Virus record (IMG/VR): IMGVR_UViG_3300031237_000038
Coordinates: 1-22,959 of that record
DNA from: a virus
Length of the DNA stretch: 22,959 nt
Direction: 5' to 3' (one strand)
The translations under genes and the position numbers were made by a program. The number at the start of each line of letters is the position of its first letter. Position 1 is the stretch's first letter. This document shows, one piece after another, positions 1 through 6,052 of the stretch. Under the pieces are notes generated by a model. It saw only the letters and a program-made list of their open reading frames with translations. It had not been told where the DNA came from and did no database searches.

Positions 1-174
1 CGCGTGGCGGAACAGTTGCCGGTATTCGCCGTGGATGGGGATGAAATACTTCGGCCGCACCAGGTTGAGGATCATCTTCAGTTCTTCCTGGCTGGCGTGG
101 CCCGAGACGTGGATGGGGCCGGCGGCGCCGCTTTCGTAATACACCAGGGCGCGCCGGCGGAACATGTGGTCAAT
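1..174 (-). pseudogene. rnj: Ribonuclease J, interrupted internal fragment (host gene)
   Basis: Ribonuclease J is a metallo-beta-lactamase-fold exo/endoribonuclease used in RNA decay and maturation. Reading from base 174 downwards gives an open frame containing PIHVSGHASQEELK and PKYFIPIHGEYR, the signature of the stretch just after the beta-CASP domain; HVSGHAS is among the most conserved strings of the family. The frame runs off the window at base 1, so the C-terminal part lies outside. On its 5' side similarity ends after the codons for IDHMFRRRALVYY. The next codons (Pro, Ala, Pro, Pro, Arg) do not fit the family, and an in-frame TAG follows at 190-192. The N-terminal half must therefore be elsewhere, most likely beyond the far end of the prophage. 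The family call is firm. That the gene was split by prophage insertion is an inference from the repeats that begin 20 bases away. Confidence 0.85.
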
Positions 175-262
175 TGGGGCTGGCGGGCGCTATTTGTCAG
201 TGCAAAGCTAGTTACGGTGTCAGTAAAGCGGGAGCTGCATGTCAGTAGAGCCCAAAAGCGTT
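175..262 (+). repeat. Putative transposase-binding repeats at the prophage right end
   Basis: TGTCAG occurs at 195-200, 218-223 and 240-245, always in the same orientation, at intervals of 23 and 22 bases. The match extends rightwards as TGTCAGTGCAAAGC, TGTCAGTAAAGC and TGTCAGTAGAGC. Direct repeats about two helical turns apart, next to an abrupt break in a host gene, are what transposase sites look like at the ends of Mu and of Tn7/Tn5053-type elements, whose termini begin 5'-TG. Candidate terminal dinucleotides are TG at 175 and TG at 181; 175 agrees best with the loss of RNase J similarity. The role is inferred, since the partner end is not in the window. Confidence 0.7.
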
Positions 263-445
263 CGCCGTGGATTCGCCCCATCTGCCTGTTTTCTCCTCTC
301 ACACGAGGGGCCAAAAGAGGCAGGGGAAGGGGGCCGGGCCACGCCCAGATTAAGGCGTGCAATTCTTCACCGTGGTGTAAAGAACTAACGCACCCGTAAA
401 GAATCGTACACGTTTGTCCGCGCTCGCCCAACCGCCAGCAGGCCC
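263..445. other. Non-coding stretch between the phage end and the methyltransferase gene
   Basis: I see no convincing gene here on either strand. The stretch holds four runs of G at 307-310, 323-326, 329-333 and 336-338, a possible G-quadruplex on the plus strand with loops of 12, 2 and 2 bases. It also holds an 8-base direct repeat, GTAAAGAA, at 377-384 and 396-403. To the eye it is less GC-rich than the genes beside it. Confidence 0.4.
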
Positions 446-1219
446 TCAGAAGTTGCGGATCAGGAGCTCGGTGCGACGCGCGCCGCGGCCGCATTTCCCT
501 CCCAGCGAGTAGGTGATTTTCAGCCGCTCGGTGGTCCAACCGCGCCGGCGGTAGAGCTTAGCGATGCGCGGGTGGTCCTGGTAGCTGAGCAGCCACTTCC
601 CCTTCACGGTGGCCAGCGCCTGGGCGAGCTCCTCATGCTGCTCCCAGCTCATGCGGCTGAAGTAGTCGTCTTTGCGCGTCGAAGGGTAGGGCGGGTCCAG
701 ATAAAACAGCGTGTGCGGCCGGTCGTATACCGCGAGGCAGCGTTGCCAGGGCAGGTTCTCGATGGCCACTTTCTCCAGGCGGCCGCTGAACTGCTGCGCA
801 TGGAAGTAAAGTCGCGAGAGGTTCAGTGTAATCGGCTGCGTCGTGGACGTGCCGAAGCAGCGCTCCTCGCGCCGCCCGCCGAAGCAGAGCCGCAGCACGT
901 AGTAGAAGCGCATGGCGCGCTCCATTTCCGTCTTTCCCTCTTCGAAGCGGCGGTACTCGTTGAAGAGCTGGCGGCTGATGAGCTCGAGGTGGAACTGCTC
1001 GGCGAACTCCGCGGGCCGATGCTTCAGCACGCGGTAGAAGTTGATCAGCTCGCCGTCCACGTCGTTGATCACCTCCACGCGCGAGGCCTCCTTGCCGAAC
1101 AGAACCCAGCCCGCGCCGCAGAACACCTCGACGTAGCAGCGGTGGTCTGGGAATCGCTCGATGATCTTCTCGCGGAGCCGTGATTTGCCTCCTACCCAGC
1201 GGAGTGGGGCACACAGCAT
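446..1219 (-). CDS. D12-class adenine-N6 DNA methyltransferase (Dam-like)
   Basis: Predicted to transfer a methyl group from S-adenosylmethionine to adenine N6 in a short DNA target. The 257 residues are a normal length for the D12 (MethyltransfD12) family. In order, I see an N-terminal motif X-like segment PLRWVGGKSRL (residues 5-15), the S-adenosylmethionine-binding motif VFCGAG (32-37), the acidic VINDVDGELI strand (50-59) and the catalytic motif DPPY (175-178). The motif order (X, I, IV) is that of Dam-type alpha-class enzymes. The ATG at 1219 has GGAGG four bases upstream. No restriction enzyme gene adjoins it, so it is probably a solitary phage enzyme that marks packaged DNA against host restriction. 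It is the last gene before the phage end, the place occupied by mom in Mu, although the chemistry is unrelated. Confidence 0.93.
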   Translation of the reverse strand: MLCAPLRWVGGKSRLREKIIERFPDHRCYVEVFCGAGWVLFGKEASRVEVINDVDGELINFYRVLKHRPAEFAEQFHLELISRQLFNEYRRFEEGKTEMERAMRFYYVLRLCFGGRREERCFGTSTTQPITLNLSRLYFHAQQFSGRLEKVAIENLPWQRCLAVYDRPHTLFYLDPPYPSTRKDDYFSRMSWEQHEELAQALATVKGKWLLSYQDHPRIAKLYRRRGWTTERLKITYSLGGKCGRGARRTELLIRNF

Positions 1220-1372
1220 GTATCCTCCAGATTGTGAAATGCCGCCGCTCCGGAGTACGCTTCCCGCGCTCCTCTACCGGGGCACGGGAGAGCAGGCCGT
1301 TTCGGCGGTCCATCTGGAGGCTGTTCCAGGTGTTGCTCGGCGCGCGTCAACGCGCCTTGCGATGCTCTCCTG
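1220..1372. other. Intergenic gap before the methyltransferase gene
   Basis: This is a 153-base gap and the longest in the late operon. It ends with the methyltransferase ribosome-binding site GGAGG (1224-1228 on the minus strand). A five-base-pair GCGCG/CGCGC hairpin with a TCAA loop lies near 1340-1356 but has no T run after it. I see no gene with a credible start here. The length would leave room for a separate promoter for the methyltransferase, but I could not pick out clear -35 and -10 boxes. Confidence 0.3.
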
Positions 1373-1651
1373 CTACTGTAAACCTTCGAGCAGCTCTTGC
1401 CGGCGCAACTTCGATTCCGCCATCACCGCCGCGTATCGGATTGCCGCGTCGATGTCGGCCTGCGCCTGGGCCTGGTCATAAACAGCCGGGAGTGGCGCAT
1501 CGGCGGGGCCCAGAGTAACAGTGTGCTCATGCCGATGCCCGCCGAGAGAAGCGATCACGCGCACCACGCCGGCTTGTTCATCCACCAGGGCCTCCACGTC
1601 CACGGGCACATCTTTGGTGCCGATCCGTTCCGTCTTCGCGATCATTTTCAT
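1373..1651 (-). CDS. Small tail-end protein of unknown function
   Basis: The 92-residue product starts with an ATG (1651-1649) that overlaps the TGA of the tail-tip gene as ATGA, so it is very probably translated by coupling. A second Met follows at residue 3. The first two thirds look like a small beta-rich domain with alternating hydrophobic residues around VRVIASLGGHRHEHTVTL. The last third (about residues 58-92, QAQAQADIDAAIRYAAVMAE) is predicted helical and rich in Ala, Gln and Glu. There is no signal peptide or membrane segment. I do not recognise the family. Its place after the tip protein fits a tail accessory or assembly factor, but that rests on context alone. Confidence 0.7.
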   Translation of the reverse strand: MKMIAKTERIGTKDVPVDVEALVDEQAGVVRVIASLGGHRHEHTVTLGPADAPLPAVYDQAQAQADIDAAIRYAAVMAESKLRRQELLEGLQ

Positions 1652-4056
1652 GATTCCGCCTCGATCCATGCTTCGTAGAGTTCGCCCGTCACCGTGCCGG
1701 TGGTGTCGCTCAGGCCCACCTTCGTGAGCATGCGCACCTGCACGCGGCCCGTGTTCTGCGAGACGCCCAGAGTGATGGAGTCGATCATCACGGCGCGCGT
1801 ACTGCCTGAATCCAGCGAGTACACCACCGTGTAGTTCAGGCCGCCATCCGTGCTGTACGAGAGCACCGCCGCGCCCACAGTGCCTCCATCGAGGGAATTC
1901 GTGGGCACGGCGCTTTTGATTTTCAGCTTCAGGGATTTCCATGGCTGGAAGGAGCCCGGGACCTGGCTGAGCGTGAGTGTGGCGCTCTTGTTGACTGTCC
2001 CGCCGTTGACGGACTTGGTGGCCTTTGAGATCTCGTCCTGGTCGTAGGCATTGCCCTGGTTCGACCAGTTGCTCTCTCCCCCGGTGGTGGCGTCGGCGTG
2101 TGTCCCCGGAAAGAATTTGTAGAGCGCACCGGTTTGCGCGCCCACGCCGCCATCGTTGTTCCCGAGGGTATCGCTGGCGCCGTCGCGCGGCGTGAGGATC
2201 GAGCCCACTAGGAAGCGGCCCTCCTGCAGCGCGTTCTCCTTGGTGGTGAAGGCCTCGAAGGTCACGCTGCCGCCCGCCAGGCTCGGGTCCTTGTAGGCGA
2301 TGAAGTAGAGCGTGTTGAACGAGAGCGCCGTGATGCTTCCGGAGCTGATCGACTTCTGCCCCACCTGCGAAATCTCCATCGTGAACGCCGCTATGCTCAC
2401 CGTAGCCGTAGCCCCGGCATCCGTGCCCGTCAGCGGATTCGAGCGCGGCCGGTATGCATAGTTTGCCGCGCCAGTCACAGCCGGCAGGCCACCGCCCGGA
2501 AGCGAGGGCACAGCGGCCTGCTGCGCGCCGGCAACATCGCTCAGGATGGATTCGTCGTACTCTTCGCCGGCGATCTCCACTTCACCATCGGGCAGCAGGC
2601 CCATGTTCACGATGGTGAAGTCCTTGGTATTCGCCGGGTCCAGGTCCTGGCTCTTGAGCGTGGTGATCCGGTCCCCGGGTAGCAGATCCCGCAGCCCCGC
2701 GATGGGCAGCGCGCGCAGCGCCACCTGCTTCTCCAGGTCCAGGTTGCGGCCCTTGATGTACTTGACGATGCGTTCCGCGCGCTCCGCCGTCTGATTGTTC
2801 AGCTCCAACTCCTCGCTGAGCACGCGGCCGGTCTCCTCCTGCAGGGGCTCGTCTTCCGCGACCTTGGACCCGTCCATGAAATGCACCGCTGGATTCGAGT
2901 ATTTGCGCCCGCTCTGGTCCGCGCTGAAGGCCGTCTTCAGCGTCATCGAAGTGTCGCTGGCCACAGAAGCCACTTCGCGCGCCTGCCCCACCTGCGCCCC
3001 GTCCTCGAGTTGGCATACCTCGTCGGTCCGAAACCAGGACAGGAACTTCGTGGCCACGCCGGTCACCGCCGTCCCTGTCGTGCTTAAAGTTCCCTGGCCC
3101 ACTCCTGATTCCAGGTTCCGGTAGCGCGCCAGGTACCGGCTGGCCAGATCGGTCACGTCTTTGTCGCCGTGTTGCAGGGTGCCGGCGGCGATCTGGTCCG
3201 GGCCGATGGTCACCTGGCTCGAACGGGATTTATCGAGGTAGGGCGCGAGCTTGCCGCCGAACTCCAGGGAGTAGCCACGGCCCAGAACGTTCACCACCAG
3301 GTTCAGCGCGCGGATCAGCTCCGTCTCGTTCACGAAGGCCGGGTGCGCTTCGCAGCGCTTGGTGCCCTGCGGCGTGGCAGCATCGCAATCGGTGCGATAC
3401 GCGTCGTAAGCGGTGAAGTTGAGTTTCGCCTTCTCCGCGGTGGTCAGTGCCTCGTTCACCAGCCCGCGGGGCTTCAGAAACGCGCTGATCAACAGGTCCG
3501 CCCAGATATCGGCATTGTTTGCGGAGTACTGATAGGCCGTCTGCGTGCCGCTCGAATCGAACACGCGCACGCGGCGCGTCTTGAAGATGCCCACGATGCG
3601 AAAGCTGGCGTCAGGCGCGCGCGGGTCGGGGTCCAGCTTGAACGCGGAATAAGCGGTGCGCGAGAAGGTGAATCGGTCGGCGAAGGCCGCCGGCCACAGG
3701 GAGCAAATCTTCTGGTTACGCGTGGCCGGATCTGTCTCGACGCCCAGCTCTCCGTCGAGCCCGGGATGGAAATGATATTTCGCGGTGTTGGTGTGGTCGA
3801 ACAGGCGCCCGTTCACCCAGATCAACACGGGCCCTTCCCACTCATCTGCGCCATGCGCCAGAAAAAGAATCGTCTTGCCCTGGTCCGCGCCGCTGGGCAC
3901 CTCGTACTGGAAGATCCCGTTTCCGCCCACCAGGTGCAGCCCGTGGGCGATGGCGATGGGTCGCCCGAGCGCCGCGTACAGGAGCTGGAGCTTTTCCGTC
4001 TGCCCGGCCAGGGGCAGCGCCGTCAGTACCGACCCGGGAAGTCCAATGCTGGCCAT
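1648..4056 (-). CDS. Tail tip / central hub and receptor-contact protein
   Basis: This 802-residue protein is the largest after the tape measure and is the last big tail gene, the usual place of the tip protein of long non-contractile tails. Roughly residues 1-330 look like a hub-type domain. A helical, charged segment around residues 410-450 (EELELNNQTAERAERIVKY) recalls the part of gpJ-like hubs that precedes the C-terminal domains. From about residue 535, a NPLTGTDAGATATVSIAAF-like beta domain, often seen in phage tip proteins, is followed by Thr/Ser/Gly-rich beta segments to the end. This tail-end part is the probable host-contact region. The start overlaps the hub gene stop as TGATG (ATG 4056-4054). 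No second fibre gene or fibre chaperone follows. The function is assigned from position and general make-up, not from a catalytic motif. Confidence 0.8.
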   Translation of the reverse strand: MASIGLPGSVLTALPLAGQTEKLQLLYAALGRPIAIAHGLHLVGGNGIFQYEVPSGADQGKTILFLAHGADEWEGPVLIWVNGRLFDHTNTAKYHFHPGLDGELGVETDPATRNQKICSLWPAAFADRFTFSRTAYSAFKLDPDPRAPDASFRIVGIFKTRRVRVFDSSGTQTAYQYSANNADIWADLLISAFLKPRGLVNEALTTAEKAKLNFTAYDAYRTDCDAATPQGTKRCEAHPAFVNETELIRALNLVVNVLGRGYSLEFGGKLAPYLDKSRSSQVTIGPDQIAAGTLQHGDKDVTDLASRYLARYRNLESGVGQGTLSTTGTAVTGVATKFLSWFRTDEVCQLEDGAQVGQAREVASVASDTSMTLKTAFSADQSGRKYSNPAVHFMDGSKVAEDEPLQEETGRVLSEELELNNQTAERAERIVKYIKGRNLDLEKQVALRALPIAGLRDLLPGDRITTLKSQDLDPANTKDFTIVNMGLLPDGEVEIAGEEYDESILSDVAGAQQAAVPSLPGGGLPAVTGAANYAYRPRSNPLTGTDAGATATVSIAAFTMEISQVGQKSISSGSITALSFNTLYFIAYKDPSLAGGSVTFEAFTTKENALQEGRFLVGSILTPRDGASDTLGNNDGGVGAQTGALYKFFPGTHADATTGGESNWSNQGNAYDQDEISKATKSVNGGTVNKSATLTLSQVPGSFQPWKSLKLKIKSAVPTNSLDGGTVGAAVLSYSTDGGLNYTVVYSLDSGSTRAVMIDSITLGVSQNTGRVQVRMLTKVGLSDTTGTVTGELYEAWIEAES

Positions 4057-5240
4057 CAGAGCATCACCAGCCCATCCTTGCCGTTATCTCCCCGCACGCC
4101 GCCACCCCCGACACCGCCGCCCGGGCCGCCCCCTCCGCCAGGGGTGTTCGAGACGGCCGCGCTCACCGGCGGAACCAGCGTGGGGAATCCGTTGTACCGG
4201 TTCTCCTGCGCGCGGTCGAGACAGGCGCCGTAGTCCAACGTGCATTTCCCGAAGAGCACGCGGAAGACGCTCGTGCCATCCGGCGCCGGACTGAAGTCCG
4301 TCTCCGCATCGTCCAGATTGAAGCGCCCGCCGGTAGTGTTCGAGCCGACCTTCTTCAACTGGCCCGCGCCGGTCCCCGAGATGATGCGCACGTAGTCGCC
4401 TTTGTGCTCGTCAGTCACGAGCGCCAGGCCGGTGTCCTCGATGTACCGCGCAGCACCCCCGGTGGCCGTCGTTTCGAGTTTCGCCGCGGTGGCCGTGGTC
4501 AGCGGCTTCGGCGCGCCCTTGGTCACCGCATAGACCTTGAACTTCACCGTGCCCGTGGGCGTGGTCCGCCACGGCGTATAGAACGTCAGCCGCGTGGCCG
4601 TGTTGGTTTGCACCCGGATCACCTGGCCCTTGCCCGTGGTGCCCTCGGTGACGAACACCAGCTTGTTGATGTGCGCATCCACAGTCATGGCCAGCGTCGA
4701 GTCCTCGATGTAATTGGCGCCCACCGCGGACGCCGTGCGCTGCGCCACGTCCTCGCTCAGCGTGCCCGTCGCGCGGTCGTAGCCGCACTCGGGTGAATTG
4801 AATTTCCAGGTGCATTGCTGGGAGTAAACACGCGCAGGGACCTTGAAGCCGCCGGGGCTGAGCTCGCCCGCCAGGCGGAATCGGGCCGTGCCCGCCAGGC
4901 GCTGCGGCTCGCGCAGGATGAACGTGCCCACCAGGAACTCTTCCTCGATGCCCAGCAGGAGCTGCTTCACTTCGCAGTGCGCGCCGTTGAAGGCCTTGGC
5001 CTCCACAATCACCCGCAGCGCGTCATCCAGCAGTAGGGTCATCGCGCCGTCGCTCGCTTCATTCGAGCGCGAAAGGCGCAGCGTGTCCGTCCATTGCAGA
5101 TTGCGCGTGTAGGTCACGCCCAGGAAGGTCAGATCATCTTCGGCGAAGGTGTACACGCTGCCATCGCGCGCGGTGATCTTCACCGCCCACCAGAATGGGC
5201 CGATGTAGTTCTTCGCCGCCGTGGAAAGTCCGCGCGGCAT
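4056..5240 (-). CDS. Tail hub protein, DUF2163/BR0599 family, lambda gpL-like, with inserted repeat domains
   Basis: The 394-residue protein has the N-terminal beta domain of DUF2163/BR0599 tail proteins (residues about 12-135) and the family ending CTLDYGAC followed by RYNGFP. The cysteines are C143-X8-C152 and C333-X6-C340. From memory, lambda gpL uses the same two spacings to hold an iron-sulphur cluster, but with only about 22 residues between the pairs. Here 180 residues intervene. They contain two related copies of a domain, each starting YIED, at about 177-238 and 266-330 (offset 89 residues). A Gly-rich tail (about 367-384) and GDNGKDG close the protein. The ATG at 5240 lies two bases after the previous stop. 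The family is reasonably sure; the metal cluster is an inference. Confidence 0.82.
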   Translation of the reverse strand: MPRGLSTAAKNYIGPFWWAVKITARDGSVYTFAEDDLTFLGVTYTRNLQWTDTLRLSRSNEASDGAMTLLLDDALRVIVEAKAFNGAHCEVKQLLLGIEEEFLVGTFILREPQRLAGTARFRLAGELSPGGFKVPARVYSQQCTWKFNSPECGYDRATGTLSEDVAQRTASAVGANYIEDSTLAMTVDAHINKLVFVTEGTTGKGQVIRVQTNTATRLTFYTPWRTTPTGTVKFKVYAVTKGAPKPLTTATAAKLETTATGGAARYIEDTGLALVTDEHKGDYVRIISGTGAGQLKKVGSNTTGGRFNLDDAETDFSPAPDGTSVFRVLFGKCTLDYGACLDRAQENRYNGFPTLVPPVSAAVSNTPGGGGGPGGGVGGGGVRGDNGKDGLVML

Positions 5241-5242
5241 CT

Positions 5243-6040
5243 TCAGTACACCACTTCCAGGGCATCCGCGAGGATGGAGTTGCCGCTGCTCGAGGCGTTC
5301 TTCGTGTTGGTGGCCTTGATTTTCACCCGGTGAATGCCCAGGTTCACGTTCAGCCTACTGAATACAGCCGCGCTGGCCTGGCCCGACCCGGCGTAGAGGT
5401 CCACATTGCCCAGAGAAACGCCATCGAGGAAGAGTTCGAAAATCCCCAGGTCCACGTCTTTTTGCGCCCAGACGCGGAAGCCGTAGCCCGAGTACAGCCA
5501 TTGAAAAGCGTCCGTTGTGTTGGTGTTTGCGTTCACCCGTCGCTGCCCGCCGTGTGCGCCGCCGCTGGCCCCCGCGGTCCACGTACCGCCCAGCACACTG
5601 GCATCCGCGTGGTCTTCTTCCTTGAAGTAGCTGGCGTGTCCCGCCGTGGGGTCCGGATAGTTTGCGCCCGGCAGCGCGCGGCCCACGCCCTCCAGCAGGC
5701 GCACGTTGAAATCGTAGCTATCGTTCAGGACGTTTCGCTCGGGCAGCGAATCATCCAGCCACTCCACGGGAAAGCTGCGCGTGAGGTACGTGCCGGCGTT
5801 GTTCAGCCAGGTCTTGTGGTCGAAGCGGAAGAAGCTGGCCGCGAAGCGCCGCTTCCAGTCGCGGAGCTGCTCCACCTGGTCCGTTGAGCGCCCGCGGAAG
5901 GGCAGCGTGAAGATGCGTTGCGGCACCTGGCGCTGCACCAGTATGCGCGCGCGGCTCTCTGACTCCATGCGCAGCACTCCGTCGCGGTCCTCGATCTCGA
6001 CTTCGTAGTCCGGCGTCAGTGGGAAAACATCTGTTTCCAT
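5243..6040 (-). CDS. Distal tail protein with C-terminal carbohydrate-binding-like domain
   Basis: This 265-residue product sits directly after the tape measure, where siphoviruses keep the distal tail / minor tail (gpM-like or DUF2460-like) protein. Residues 1 to about 125 fit such a domain: RIFTLPFRGRSTDQVEQLRD, then RFDHKTW and an SFPVEW strand near its end. Residues about 145-265 form a second domain reading GGTWTAG, GYGFRVWAQKD, DLGIFELFLDG, then GIHRVKIKATN and a final LADALEVVY. This resembles jelly-roll carbohydrate-binding modules attached to glycosidases. It would decorate the tail end and may bind host surface sugar. The start ATG (6040-6038) is preceded by GAGGACGCAGAG, which serves as ribosome-binding site and also matches a dispersed repeat. 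No catalytic residues for sugar cleavage are apparent. Confidence 0.75.
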   Translation of the reverse strand: METDVFPLTPDYEVEIEDRDGVLRMESESRARILVQRQVPQRIFTLPFRGRSTDQVEQLRDWKRRFAASFFRFDHKTWLNNAGTYLTRSFPVEWLDDSLPERNVLNDSYDFNVRLLEGVGRALPGANYPDPTAGHASYFKEEDHADASVLGGTWTAGASGGAHGGQRRVNANTNTTDAFQWLYSGYGFRVWAQKDVDLGIFELFLDGVSLGNVDLYAGSGQASAAVFSRLNVNLGIHRVKIKATNTKNASSSGNSILADALEVVY

Positions 6041-6052
6041 CTCTGCGTCCTC
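6041..6052 (+). repeat. Short copy of the CTCTGCGTCCTC repeat (family A)
   Basis: CTCTGCGTCCTC fills almost exactly the 10-base gap between the tape measure stop and the next start codon. Read on the minus strand it gives GAGGACGCAGAG, the only Shine-Dalgarno-like sequence for the distal tail gene. It is 12 bases long, so a chance match to the longer copies at 18512, 16821, 10826 and 11053 cannot be excluded. Confidence 0.4.

Noticed and set aside
195-200. First TGTCAG itself as the terminal bases of the phage
   Set aside because: The RNase J frame hits non-family codons from 175 and a stop at 190-192, so host sequence cannot run unbroken to 194 unless the gene was already damaged. TG at 175 or 181 fits better.
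195-245. Three short direct repeats as a CRISPR array
   Set aside because: The common unit is 6 to 12 bases with gaps of about 10-17 bases. That is far too short for CRISPR repeats and spacers, and no cas gene is near.
3169-4233. Plus-strand frame of 354 codons opposite the tail tip and hub genes
   Set aside because: An antisense shadow with no start signal. Its Pro-rich end is simply the complement of the hub's Gly-rich tail.
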